Source: Chara braunii
Lineage: Eukaryota > Streptophyta > Charophyceae > Charales > Characeae
Length of the DNA: 39,243 bases
Assembly: GCA_003427395.1 (NCBI GenBank)
Contig: BFEA01000033.1
Coordinates: 1,348,756-1,387,998, forward strand
Direction: 5' to 3'
The notes under the pieces are model-generated. The model was not told where the DNA came from and made no database searches. It saw nothing but the letters and a program-made list of their open reading frames with translations. Below, piece after piece: positions 22,010-32,379 of the stretch (position 1 is the first letter of the stretch; every line of letters begins with the position of its first letter). The translations under genes were made by a program, and so were the position numbers.

Positions 22010-22040
22010 CATACTATTGTGTATGTTCGTCACAGCCGCA
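21230..22040. other. LTR interior, no gene; T and CT microsatellite
   Basis: No ORF of note is present. A run of T at 21941-21952 is followed by about 27 CT dinucleotides to 22006. Alignment with the left LTR is weak in this part, so each copy may have been altered separately here. Confidence 0.6.
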
Positions 22041-22499
22041 ATTCGTAATTAGGTCACTGCTAGAGTACGGCCAGGCGTTTTTGCCTGATAAACACGACGG
22101 TGAATACTATGACCACGGCGTTCACAGTGTGTGTGGCCAAATCCCAGTGTGAGTATGGACATACAGATGCCACCGTGCGCACGAAAGAGAGAGAGTTTTT
22201 CATCCCTCGGATGAACAAAACAAAATCGAGATGAATCTTCCTTTAAAATAAGACCAGATACAAATCTCATTTTCCCTTAGCGAAGGCGCAACTCCTACAT
22301 CCCATAGCCTTGAAATCACTATTGTAATGCGAAACTAAGCCTGCCATCTTGTTCGTAGCATGCCGAAACCTCAGATTAGCCCCTCTGTTTGCCCAAATCG
22401 GTGGAGAAATGACAAAATTTTTCAACTTTCGTTTTCTCTCTTTCTATTCTTCTCGACCTTCCCTCGCATCACTTTTTTCCTTTAACGCCTATCCTACTA

Positions 22500-22960
22500 A
22501 CTTTCTTCATAATCTAACTACATGTTCGGGGTCGCCCACCCCGAAAACCCCCACTTTATTTCTTCCTGCGGTCGATTTCGGTAATAATCGAGTAGTACTC
22601 TCGATTTTTCACTTGATGTATGCCCCCCCCACCATTACTAGGCGCATCACATCTTTCATCTAACTCCTAACTTACTAACTTAGCAGTAAAACTAACCGCA
22701 AACTTAAGGTCGCCCCAACCTAAAACATCAGAATAGCATCTTCCCCCTCCCGAACGAGTCATGCGCTTTTCTTTTTCTCCCCCTCTTCGCTCCTCGCCAT
22801 CACTACACCCCCGCACAAGTTTTTTCTTACTAACCTTCTAATCTACTAACCTTTTAATCTACTAACCTTCATCTAAATATGACTACACATTCAGAGTCAC
22901 CGTTCTCAAAAACCCTGGTCTTCGTTCTTATCCCGCTCGTTCTCATTACGAATCGAGCAC
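22500..22960 (-). repeat. Three ~185-bp LTR repeat units, inverted copy
   Basis: Read on the minus strand, units begin near 22918, 22733 and 22545. They share the GGGTTTTC/GGCGACC/GTTAGT pattern of the left units at 1170-1770. One dyad is AATCGAG (22586-22592) with CTCGATT (22600-22606). Another is GCTCG (22935-22939) with CGAGC (22954-22958). Plus-strand ORFs at 22349-22663 and 22879-23277 overlap this and lack any domain. Confidence 0.6.
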
Positions 22961-23808
22961 ACTACAAATCTCTGACTGCGCCCGGTCGTCTCCCCGCCAA
23001 CACCATCTCAGTCTGCACCCGGTGCTGCTTCCTGTCCAGGTTCGTTCGCCGTTTTCACCACCCCGTCAGCCTCATCCTCTCCTCTAACGCTCCGCTCCTC
23101 CTCTTGTTGCGCTCACCTTGCCTCTGCAACTGCCCTCCTTGCTTCTTCTGCCGACACTGCGCCCTTCTGCATGCACTCTGCGCGATTCAACGGTTAGGTT
23201 CAACCCTTCCTTCATTGTGTTCGGCCCCGTCACTTCCATCGCCCCCGTCGGCTGCTTCCTCGCCTTCTTCGACCTGAAAGCCTCTGCCGCAATAATCTTT
23301 GGGCGGGTCCCACGTCTAAGGAATACTTCAGCGGAGCCACTCACTTGTCGGCTCGAATGATCTTCAACCTCTACACTCAAGTCTACGCAGAAGAGCGTCT
23401 GACTACTATCGGAGGAGTTCCCCAACTTGTCCAATTGTTATGCAGCTCAACTGGTCTTTCGCTTCTGTGCCCAAGCCCGTCGGCCGTCCTACAACAACGC
23501 TCTCTGTGAATTTCCACAGGGAGTTCCTCCTGCCCCGCTCCGCTCAAGGCATGCTCACACTGATGCCTCAGGTCCGCACGGTCTGCGGGTCTGCGATATA
23601 CGGATCCGGGGTTTCTGGGCAAGGTTCGGGTTACACCGCCATACGTTTTCAGATGGGACAAGGTCCTGACCATCTGCAACAAATAAGACATTGATACTTT
23701 GCTGGTCACAAGGCACCAGTCCAATTGCGGTCACCTCGCGGCTACACAGAGTGTCGAAAATTGGGCATACAATTGGTACACTTAGGACTCCGGTAAAACG
23801 GTGTCGTA
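22961..23808. other. Pyrimidine-rich DNA, no gene recognised
   Basis: CT-rich sequence on the + strand gives several overlapping ORFs on both strands (for example 22879-23277 on +, 23084-23434 on -, 23383-23724 on -) without recognisable motifs. It may be the outermost part of the inverted LTR, or the upstream LTR of element B; neither boundary is visible. Confidence 0.35.
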
Positions 23809-23834
23809 CCAAATACCCTTACAAGGGTATTTGG
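23809..23834. repeat. Perfect 12-bp inverted repeat (hairpin)
   Basis: CCAAATACCCTT and AAGGGTATTTGG are separated by only AC. A short T run (GCTTTTTG) follows eight bases later. It lies upstream of element B and could mark an LTR feature or a cruciform-prone site. It is not a bacterial terminator in this eukaryotic context. Confidence 0.7.
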
Positions 23835-24219
23835 CGTGCTTTTTGTAATTCACGCTAGTGCGGCCTCGACCGAAGTTCAAGTTAACGGCACACTCCCAGG
23901 TGAGAGTTGAGTTGTTACGGACTCCGCCAGGGCTCGATCCCTGGTCTATCTTTTTGTTGTTTCGGTTGCATCCCGTTTTCGGCCTGGCACCCTTTTTCCA
24001 AACCCCTCCTTTGGTATCGTAGGATTTTGGACAACTGACGCCATGCTGCAATTCGGGCGCCACTTTCAAATACCGTATTTTTCAGTTCTGCCCTCGGGGC
24101 CTTTACAGAAATGCCCCTGGTACCGTACGTGTCATCGGTACTTATACCGGCTCCCCGTATGGTACAGGGACCAGTCTCGTACCAGTTTTCTGTCATTGTA
24201 CTCGTACTCAGTGTGACTT
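23835..24219 (+). other. Upstream region of element B, possible primer site
   Basis: No ORF with a recognised domain is present. TGGTATC at 24012-24018 matches the first seven bases of the initiator-tRNA-Met primer site used by many plant gypsy elements (TGGTATCAGAGC), but the next bases (GTAGG) fit poorly, so this is only a candidate. GGTAC/GTACC words recur between 24118 and 24215. Confidence 0.3.
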
Positions 24220-25382
24220 GCAACCTCTTCTACCGCAGCTCCCGTGCAGCCTGCCGTTGCTTCCCCCACCGCTCCACCATGCGGCCCGGGCGTACAGTCA
24301 GCTGCGCCTCCTCCTCCTCCTCCTCAAGGACCTGCGCCGACTTATTCCGCCGTAGCGCAGTCCCCTGCTTCCCGTTACCCTCGCCGCCAAAACAAGTGGC
24401 ACACCACTCATCCCCTTGTCGGACATTCCCTTGTATGAAGGTACAGGCATATGCGTGTCTAGGTGCTTACTCCCTGCGTGAGGGTCGGACTCCGACCTTC
24501 ATGGATTTCCAGGCGTTCCTCGAGGATCGCTTCGGAACCCGATATGACGTGACTGACGCCTTCGAGCGTGTCGTCACTACACGCTGGTCCGGCTCTGGTG
24601 GCGCTGCCGGCCTGGATCGCCACATCCAGGTCTTTCACGACGCCCGCCTCGTTTGTGACGTGGCGTTCCTTCTCGAGGCGACCCTTATCGATCGTTTCTT
24701 GGCCAGCCTCCCGCTCGAGTACCGCTCCGAGCTATGGCAGTACGAGTTCACATCGGCCCCACAGGCTTACGAGGCCGCCAGGGACCATCAGCGGATGCGA
24801 GCCCGTCTTCACCCCGCCTCCTCCTCCCAGCCCCAGCGCACGGGCTACGCCTCCTCCTCCTCTCACAGCACTTCCTAGCACCGTTCCCCTTTCCGTGGTC
24901 ACCCCCGCCGTTCCACGCAGCAGGGCCGCCACTTCTCGCGCCGCTTCAGCGCGCTCGAGTATGGTGAGCAGGACGTTGTTGCCCCACTGTCACCTGAGGG
25001 NGACCACAGCGACGACCTCGATCTNTGCGAGGCCGTCCACTATCACTTGGAGGACTCTACCCTCCCTGCAGCNNNGCNCCTTCAGCTCNCGCTCTCCGCC
25101 CTCTCTCGGGCACGCAGCCGCCCCGGTCACGCTGGCATGTCGCCCCCCGAGGTCCCTCAGGAGGACCTCCCTCAGGGCTTCGTCCCTCCTCGTGGTGTCC
25201 TTTCCCCTGAGGAGCGCGCGGCCATTCTGGGCCGGCGTGGGTGTTTGCGCTGCTGCTTGGACGGTCATACCTCCTCGCGGTGCCCTTACACTACCGCCCT
25301 CGACCGCCACTACGCTGACCTTTCTCGTCGGCGTCGTGCTCAGTCCCCCCCTGGCGCCTTACGTCCCCGCGGCGCCTCCTAG
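24220..25382 (+). pseudogene. Element B gag (broken)
   Basis: A Pro/Ala-rich N-terminal part is read in one frame (24220-24438, with a PPPPPPQGPAPTYSAVAQ stretch). The frame then changes near 24440 and continues to 25382. That part carries a typical gag core (FMDFQAFLEDRFGTRYDVTDAF, LPLEYRSELWQYEF), then an in-frame TAG at 24876-24878 where Gln is likely, then an acidic linker. The zinc knuckle CLRCCLDGHTSSRC (CX2CX4HX4C) lies near 25247-25288. Six Ns fall at 25001-25089. Codon choice is GC-rich, unlike element A. The protease-polymerase frame follows after six bases in a different frame. Confidence 0.8.
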
Positions 25383-25387
25383 CCACG

Positions 25388-28186
25388 GTGCAGTGTACAC
25401 CTGCGCCCTCCTCAGTAGTGTGTTTCCCGACATCTCCGTCGTGGTTCGCCCCTCTCGCTACTAGGGTTGAGGTATCGCAGGACTCGACAGAGCGTACTCA
25501 GCCCTCTGTCGCAGTACCGTCTGCGCCTCCGCAGACCACCGTCTCCCCTCCTTCCCCGCCGCCACTACCGACGCGTCGAGCCATTCGCTCAGCCCGTTGC
25601 AGCGAGCAGCTCGCTACTCGCGAGGACGTTGTGTCCTCTCTTCTGGACTTGAGCATGCTCCAGGCTCGTCAGGAGCGACTCACCCTCCATGTCGTTGCAC
25701 TGCGGCGCCTTCTCGCCATCCTCTGTAACCCTGATCGCACCCTCCCGATCATCCCAGTACGACTCGGGACCTCCACGAGGGTGTACTTCGCGCTGTGGGA
25801 TTCCGGTTCTCAGGGCGACTTCATTCACCCACGCGTGGTAAAAGAAGCTCGCTTACCCACGACAGGGTCTCCAACTCCCATTTCCGTTACCCTAGGGGAT
25901 GACAAGACCCAGCGCTTCTTCGATCAGACGGTCACTTACCTCTTTTTCTTCCTCACTCTCGAACCGACTGATCATTCTCCGGCGTCTCGTCGCCACCGCT
26001 CCTCTGCATATTTCGATGTGATGGAGACGGGGTACGACTTCATTTTCGGCACTCCGTGGTCTCGTCGGTTCCGCAGCACAGAGGCCGATTGGGCGACCAA
26101 CACTCTTGTTCTCAAAACGAAGTGTGGACAGACGTATCGCGTACCTTTCATAGGTGCCACTGCGACACTACGCCCCGATCCTCCTCCCCCGGAGCCTTCC
26201 ATGCCCACACCATCTCCTTCCATCACTGTCACCTCGCCTCGGCAGTTCGCCCACTTCATCCGACAGGACGACGTCACCTTCTTTATGGTGGACGTGACGG
26301 ATCTCTTACATTATGATCCACCCTGTCCCGACGCCGAGCTCATTCCTCTGGAGCCAGATCCTCCTTCTATCTCCATGGCTCCCATCTCTACTTCAGTCCC
26401 CCCGCCGTCCGTCGAGTCCACTCCGCCATCGCGCGCTGACGCTGACGCTGAGGAGCTCGCACGATATACGGCTGACCTGGAGCCCGCAGTTCGTGACCTC
26501 ATCCGAGAGTACCACGACGTTTTTCCATCGTCGTTCTCGTACGCCGGCATCCCACAGATGCGTGATGTCGAGCAATCCATTCAGCTTGTGCCTGACTATC
26601 GTGTTCATCACCAGGCACCCTACAGACTCTCGATCCCCGAGGCCACCGAACTCAAGCGTCAGCTTGAGGAGCTCCTGAGACTGGGTTTCATTAAACCCAG
26701 CAACTCCCCGTGGGGTGCACCTGTCCTCTTTGCTCGCAAAGCGGATGGAACTCTCCGCCTCTGCATCGACTATCGCGGCCTCAACCGCTTCACGGTTAAG
26801 AACAGCTACCCCATGCCTCGTTCCGATGAGTTGTTCGACCGCCTAGCAGGCAACCGCTTCTTTACGAAGATTGATCTTCGTAGCGGTTACCATCAGATCC
26901 GCGTCGCTGCAGCCGACCAGCTGAAGACAGCGTTCCGATCGCGCTTCGGCCACTACGAGTTTACGGTGATGCCATTCGGCCTCACCAATGCACCCGCTAC
27001 CTTCCAGAGCGCGATGAACGACATCTTCAGGGACATCCTGGAGCAGTACGTTCTCGTCTACCTCGACGATATCCTGGTCTATAGTCGTATCGTTGAGGAG
27101 CACCTCAGACACCTCCGCGACGTCCTTGACCGCTTGCGCAGACATGGCTTCTACGCCAAGCTGAGCAAGTGCCGCTTTGCCCAGCACAAAGTGGACTTCT
27201 TTGGACATTACGTGTCTGACCAGAGTCTCCACATGGACGACGCGAAGATCACTGCTATTGCGGAGTGGCCCGCTCCCACATCCGCCAATCAGCTTCGTAG
27301 CTTCCTAGGCCTGACCAGCTACTATAGTAACTTCATCTGGGGATACGCTAGGTATTCCTACGTCCTTACCTCCACCCTCCTCCGGAAGAACCCACCCTGG
27401 GCTTGGACACCCCTCCACGAGGACGCCTTCCGCGCCCTCAAGAAGGCGGTGACATGCGCACCGGTTCTTCACCTACCCGATTTTNNNNNNNNNNNNNNNN
27501 NNNNNNNNNNNNNNNNNNNNNNNNNNNNNNNNNNNNNNNNNNNNNNNNNNNNNNNNNNNNNNNNNNNNNNNNNNNNNNNNNNNNNNNNNNNNNNNNNNNN
27601 NNNNNNNNNNNNNNNNNNNNNNNNNNNNNNNNNNNNNNNNNNNNNNNNNNNNNNNNNNNNNNNNNNNNNNNNNNNNNNNNNNNNNNNNNNNNNNNNNNNN
27701 NNNNNNNNNNNNNNNNNNNNNNNNNNNNNNNNNNNNNNNNNNNNNNNNNNNNNNNNNNNNNNNNNNNNNNNNNNNNNNNNNNNNNNNNNNNNNNNNNNNN
27801 NNNNNNNNNNNNNNNNNNNNNNNNNNNNNNNNNNNNNNNNNNNNNNNNNNNNNNNNNNNNNNNNNNNNNNNNNNNNNNNNNNCACTGCTGATGAACGTGA
27901 GGTTCTCGCAGTAGTTTATGCCGCTCGGCACTGGCGTCACTACCTGCACGGGGCACCGTTCACGGTGCGTACGGACAACTCTGTTGTCCAGGCTTTTCTG
28001 ACAAAACCGAAGCTCACTCCTCGACAAGCTCGCTGGTGGCGTGACCTATCAGAGTTTAGTTCACCACTGAGCACATCAAGGGTGAGACTAATTGGGTCGC
28101 AGATGCCCTATCCTGGCGCCCTTACCACGACCAAGAGCACATCCAACTCTCTTCCATCTCGGTCACCACCGTCCACCACTCGGTGA
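25388..28186 (+). pseudogene. Element B protease-RT-RNase H polyprotein segment
   Basis: One long frame, interrupted only by an assembly gap, covers three domains. The aspartic protease has DSGSQGDFI (DSG at 25799-25807), a Ser in place of Thr that is tolerated in this fold, and FIFGTPW near its end. The RT domain starts at about 26600 (LKRQLEELLRLGFIKPS) and has a complete-looking palm: RLCIDYRGLNRFT, FTKIDLRSGYHQI, MPFGLTNAPATFQ and YLDD at 27059-27070. The connection domain (SFLGLTSYYSNFI) follows. RNase H enters the gap 27485-27882 and resumes at TADEREVLAVVYAARHW. Near 28062 the frame is lost, and the expected RNase H end (NWVADALSWRP) lies in another frame. The frame opens at GTG 25388, with no ATG, as for an internal polyprotein part. 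Confidence 0.85.
27485..27882. other. Assembly gap (398 N)
   Basis: The gap falls inside the RT-RNase H junction of element B. The coding frame is the same before and after it, so the gap size is at least consistent with the frame. Confidence 0.95.
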
Positions 28187-29441
28187 TCGACGAGTTTCGC
28201 ACTTAGTACCGCCACTGCCCCGACTATCGCGGCATCCACGCGACCCTTCGGCAAGACCATCCCGAACTACTCTCTCGAGGACAACGGTCTTGTGTACTGG
28301 CACGGTTCACAGGCCACCAGAGAGCCCCATATTTGCGTTCCCTCCACTGGACAACTACGTGTCCGAGCAGTGGCAGAGTTCCATGACCAGGCAGCCGCCG
28401 ATCATATGGGCTTCCACAAGACGTTGGCTCGTGTGAGCCGCCTGTACGTCTGGCCGAAGCGCAAGGACTTTGTGAAGGACTACGTCGCAGAGTGTCCCAC
28501 CTGTTAGGAGGTGAACAGTGGGAACCACCTACCTTGTGGTTTGCTCTAGCCTCTTCCTATCCCTGAGGGTCGTTGGCAGTCCATCTCGATGGACTTTATC
28601 GGTCCTCTTCGACCTCCGACCCCCCACGGTCATGATGTTATCCTGGTCGTCGTCGACCGCTTCACGAAGCGTGCACGCTTTGTTCCGTGCCGCTATGCTA
28701 TCAGTGCACATGAGGTCGCCGACATCGTGTTTGACCGAGTCGTGCGTGACCACGGCTTACCTCTCAGCATCATATCTGACCGTGACCCGCGCTTTCCCAG
28801 CCGATTCTGGCGACGGCTCCACGAGGTGTACGGCACTCAGCTCCGTTTCTCCTCGTCTTACCATCCTCAGACTGATGGTCGGACCGAGATCACGAACAGG
28901 ACTCTCGGAGATATTCTCCGAAAGATTGTTCGTGACGACCAGCAGTGGGANCTCCATCTTGCCCACGCGGAGATAGCCTACAACCACGCCGTCTCGCCAG
29001 CCACGGGGATGTCGCCTTACTATTGCGACCTCGGCTATCACCCTCGTGTTCCCGCGGACTTCCTTCGACCGTCACAGATGCACCCCGACACGAGTTGTCC
29101 CGCGCTGGATGATTGGGTTGCACACATGACGTCGATCATGAAGACCGCACATGAGCACATAGCCGCATCCCAGACTCGCATGGCATCACGTGCGAACCGA
29201 TCGAGGATGGATCATTCATTCAAATTCGGTGATGATGTGTTTATCAACGCCCGCCACTTACAGCTCGAAGCGGATACGCTTCGCAAGTTTCGGCGTCGCT
29301 TCTTTGGTCCATGCCGCATCCTCCAGGCCGTCGACCGCTGAAGTCGAGCCTGCTCCATCTGAGGCAGACCTTCAGCAGCAGCCGGATGCTTCTGAGCGTC
29401 CACAGCGCACTCGTCGTCGTCCTGCTCGATACGACGATTGA
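28187..29441 (+). pseudogene. Element B integrase, C-terminal module deleted
   Basis: The zinc-binding region (HMGFHKT ... CPTC) ends near 28504. The DDE core in frame from 28589 has Asp in SMDFIGPL, Asp at 28778-28780 (SDRDPRF) and Glu at 28886-28888 (TDGRTEITN), giving DX35E. TAG stops at 28204, 28505 and 28547 each fit a CAG Gln codon changed by C-to-T. The frame continues to 29341 with the start of the C-terminal module (RRRFFGPCRIL). It then meets, in another frame, an Arg-rich tail (RPQRTRRRPARYDD, stop at 29439-29441) normally found at the extreme end of such polyproteins. The stretch between, where a GPY/F end and any chromodomain should be, is missing. Confidence 0.85.
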
Positions 29442-30608
29442 CTCTGACTTACCTTCCCACATCTTTGACTTCTCAGTACTCCATCCACATCAGTTTTGCT
29501 ACTTCAGCTCGTCGACGCTGCGGCTCTTCCTCGATGGCATTCCGGACTTCTCATCGTGGACGTCATAGGCAGCTTCATGGACTTCGTCACGATCAGCTCT
29601 GCCTACTTCAAACGTCGCCACTTTCTTACCACTTTACCCTGTACAGTACCCTGCTTGTGTCGCATGATGGTCTCCCTTTAGCCGGGGTCCTCTGAGTTGG
29701 GCTCTCCCTTGGTATACGCATAGGCATCGGGACCGTAGCGTTGCCCTGGCTTCCCACCTTACGGATCTAGCTCCGACTTCCTTCACTTTAGGAGTCATTT
29801 GCATGATCCCCTTACCCATCATCTTTCTACCCTTCGCCGACCCTCACGCCCTAGTTAGGCAGCCCCGAATGCTTCATCTAGGTGCGCCCAGTATACCAGG
29901 CTCCCTTGTTCCCTTGCATGGTCGACCCTCCATAGCGGTCACCCCTTAGTCGAGCATTACCCACCCTGATGGTCTATCTATTAGGGTCATTGGTTCTATT
30001 CGCTCCCAGTTCCCTACCCTCATTGAGCCTGATGACATGTGTTTTCCCCTGTCACTNTGTGTGGATGCCCTTAGGAGTTTTCGACCCCTAGGCTGCATTC
30101 GCCACCCTCAGAGACCACCCCACCCTTTGGTTTGCGACACACTTCTCATGTGACATATGGTTGTCTTGTTGATTGCTTTGTTGATCTCAGACTGAGGCTA
30201 CTGCCTCCAACATTTCTAGGATTTAGCTGCTCTGCTTTTGCTGTTCTTAGGACTTATACACTAGTCAGTTGTTTCCAGACTGAGGATAGTGTCTCCAACA
30301 TTCTAGGATCTAGTTGTCACTACTTTCTGCTTTCCTATGACATGTATGCGAGTTAGTTGCTTTTGCTTTCCTAGGACATGTATGTTAGTTAGTTGCTTCT
30401 GCTTTCTCTTAGGCTGTTAGCTGTGACATTGCTATTTTGTGACATTTTATATCCTAGGTTGCATCGCATGGACTCAGCATGGAGCTTGCTCCGCATCCTA
30501 GAATACTCAGGTTTTCTTTTTTGTGGTGGCGTTCCGCTTCTTGGCGGAAGCATGTTTGTATCTAGGCGATCCATCACAGGCCGAGGATCGTGTAGCGGAC
30601 CTCGGGTT
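29442..30608. other. 3' flank of element B, no gene recognised
   Basis: This pyrimidine-rich sequence is the natural place for a 3' LTR, but I could not match it to sequence upstream of the gag. Two similar segments beginning CAGACTGAGG and passing through CTCCAACATT and CTAGGAT lie at about 30187 and 30279, a degenerate direct repeat with a period of about 92 bp. Related CTAGGACATGTATG words follow to 30390. Small ORFs here lack motifs. Confidence 0.4.
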
Positions 30609-30647
30609 GGCCTGTGAGACCAGCCCCTTGGCCTGTTCTCACAGGCC
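30609..30647. repeat. Perfect 11-bp inverted repeat
   Basis: GGCCTGTGAGA (30609-30619) and TCTCACAGGCC (30637-30647) pair exactly around a 17-base loop that itself contains another GGCCTGT. Confidence 0.7.
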
Positions 30648-30869
30648 TGTGTTGTATTCGGGGTAGGCCAGTCCAGGCCGGTACCTCTATCGGTACCAGC
30701 CAGTCCAGTCCAGTCATGTCAGTCCGCTGGGGTAAACCCCAACCATTGTCTGTTTTCAGGCTCATTCTTCACTTGCACATTTTGGAGTACGTGCGTTGGA
30801 GTCTTGCGTGGGGAGCTGCGTTGTGCCATCTCGCTCCCCCCTTCTTCCTCCATCTCCATCTCTGTCACT

Positions 30870-30898
30870 AGCGGAGCACCACACCTGGTGGGTCCGCT
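30870..30898. repeat. Bulged hairpin before satellite
   Basis: AGCGGA with TCCGCT (6 bp), then CACCA with TGGTG (5 bp), enclose a CACC loop with small bulges. It lies about 20 bases before the 40-bp satellite and could be a terminal structure of the preceding repeat. Confidence 0.5.
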
Positions 30899-30918
30899 AC
30901 AACCGGTGAACAGAGTTG

Positions 30919-31270
30919 TCCTACTGATGAACTAGGGGGGTTGCAGGGAACAGGGTAGTCCTACAAATGAACTATATGGACGGCAGGGAGCAGGGTACTC
31001 CTACTGATGAACTAAGGGGACTGCATGGTTTGCTATAGGTTAAGGGGGAACAAAGTTCGGGGAACAGGGGACTTCTATTGAAGTTCTACTGGGTAAGGAA
31101 AACAATGGTTAGAGAAACAAGGATCTGTTAATGATGAACTAGGGGTGCTGCAGGGGGAACAGGGGTAGTCCTATAGATGGTTGACAAGGATGAAGAGGTA
31201 ACAGGGTTTCCTATTGATGATCTACAAGGGAGAGCAGGTAACAAGGTTTCCTATGGATGTTCTACAAGGG
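30919..31270. repeat. Degenerate ~40-bp satellite
   Basis: TCCTACTGATGAACTA or a variant recurs at 30919, 30959, 30999, then 31169, 31209 and 31248, with more decayed copies between. The spacing is 39-40 bp within each run. Units also share CAGGGAACAGGGTAG. It has no coding potential. Confidence 0.8.
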
Positions 31271-31750
31271 TGAACGGGTATTTCGGTGGAAATTCTACAG
31301 GGTTATAGGTTGTCATGGGATAATAATAAAAAATAAAAATTGTTTGTTGCAAGGTTCGAGGGCACTGTTTGCATGTACAAGGGCTGGGATATTTGATCAC
31401 TAGCGGTTAATGGAAAGTAAAAAATTCGGGGTTTTTCGCTGCGTCGCTACAAGCAATGTTGTTGAAACTTTTGGAGTAGCTTTCGGAGTTTGCCAAAGTT
31501 TTTTTCCAGTCTGGTGTTTTTGCTAAGTTTTTTGTTACTGCGTCAAATACGGTAACTCTGAATACAGATATACCCGGCAAAAAGAAAAAATGAGAAAAAA
31601 GTAAAAATTCAGGGAAATATAACAGTTTCGGTGAAAAATTCGCCAGAATTCGTCGAATTTTGGGCCTTCCATTAATCGCCTCTCACAAGAAGGGGTCTTC
31701 GGGAGTCTTGAGCAGTCCCAGGTCAGCGACAGCAATAGGGGTCTTGAAGG
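31271..31750. other. AT-rich, no gene
   Basis: This AT-rich stretch has words such as AAAAATTCGGGG that recall the C-poor region at 38030-39110 on the other side of element C. It could therefore be the matching LTR or flank of that element, but I could not align the two by eye. Confidence 0.35.
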
Positions 31751-31840
31751 AGGTCTTGGTCAGGTCGATGATGGAAGCAAGGCGAACTGCAAAGGTCTTA
31801 GTCAGGCCGATGATGGAAGCAAGGCGAACTGCAAAGGTCT
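31751..31840. repeat. 42-bp minisatellite in an open frame
   Basis: AGGTCTTGGTCAGG and the following 28 bases begin at 31751, repeat at 31793 and begin a third time at 31835. The period is 14 codons, so a + strand ORF at 31660-31977 stays open and would encode two copies of RPMMEARRTAKVLV. No domain is recognised and a gene is not claimed. Confidence 0.8.
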
Positions 31841-32379
31841 TGGTCAACGACAAGGGGGCTCTTCAATGGTCTTCGTCAAGGAGAAACAAGATGCTGAGTG
31901 TTGATGTGTGGAAAGTCAAGAGGTCCATGTTCGATGGTTGTGGGCACGTCTGGTACATGATCTGCAGTGAAGTCTGATCCGGTAGCAAGGAAGTCGCAGA
32001 CTAGTACATGTTTCATGTCACAAGTAACTGCTCCAGGGAGTCTGCAAGGCAGGGTGCCGACCAGGTGTAGCAGCATGGTGGCCAATCCAGCTGCATAATC
32101 TCCATGAACAATGGTGCAGCAAGCCATTGTCCTCGTGCGCATGCCATTAGATCCTTTATCGCCGACGTCACACAGGTCCACAAGCATTGGACAAAATGGA
32201 CAAGGAAGTGGGAAGGCGAATGGGGCAGGGCTAGGCAAGGAACAAGGGAAGATCAGACATCAGGAATCGGGATCAAAGCCAAGGGTGGTTGTGGAAGGGG
32301 TGTGTGTAGAACAAGGTGGCGAGGTTGTAGCAGGGTTTAAGCAAGGGTTCAGGTAGCTAAGGTATAGGCAGGGGGATAA
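31841..32379. other. 3' flank of element C, no gene recognised
   Basis: Overlapping ORFs occur on both strands (31876-32238 on -, 32104-32356 on +) without domains. By position this should contain the 3' untranslated region and start of the 3' LTR of the minus-strand element C. A purine-rich minus-strand tract before an LTR was not found. Confidence 0.4.

Larger units (their letters stand above)
16437..22960 (-). mobile_element. Giant LTR, inverted copy (right)
   Basis: This is the reverse-complement counterpart of the left LTR. Matching segments include the terminal 300 bp (16437-16760 with 6790-7127), the GAGCACTAC block (18019 with 6438), the 18062 palindrome, the 18823 palindrome, the ~120-bp repeats, the seven-copy motif array and the GCAATCCCGCTTG block (21030 with 3415). 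Similarity is strong to about 21230 and is followed outward by the three ~185-bp units to about 22960. It includes an insertion of about 0.88 kb at 16785-17665 and a CT microsatellite. The outer terminus was not found. The sequence has clearly diverged from the left copy, so the two did not arise as the twin LTRs of one recent insertion. Confidence 0.75.

Noticed and set aside
23925-23960. CCAGGGCTCGATCCCTGG as a tRNA T-arm or Pol III B box
   Set aside because: The loop length does not fit a tRNA T-arm, and there is no D-arm, anticodon arm or acceptor stem around it.
24568-25464. 298-aa + strand ORF in element B
   Set aside because: It overlaps the gag core and zinc knuckle in another frame and consists of Ser/Pro/Arg-rich low-complexity sequence without a domain.
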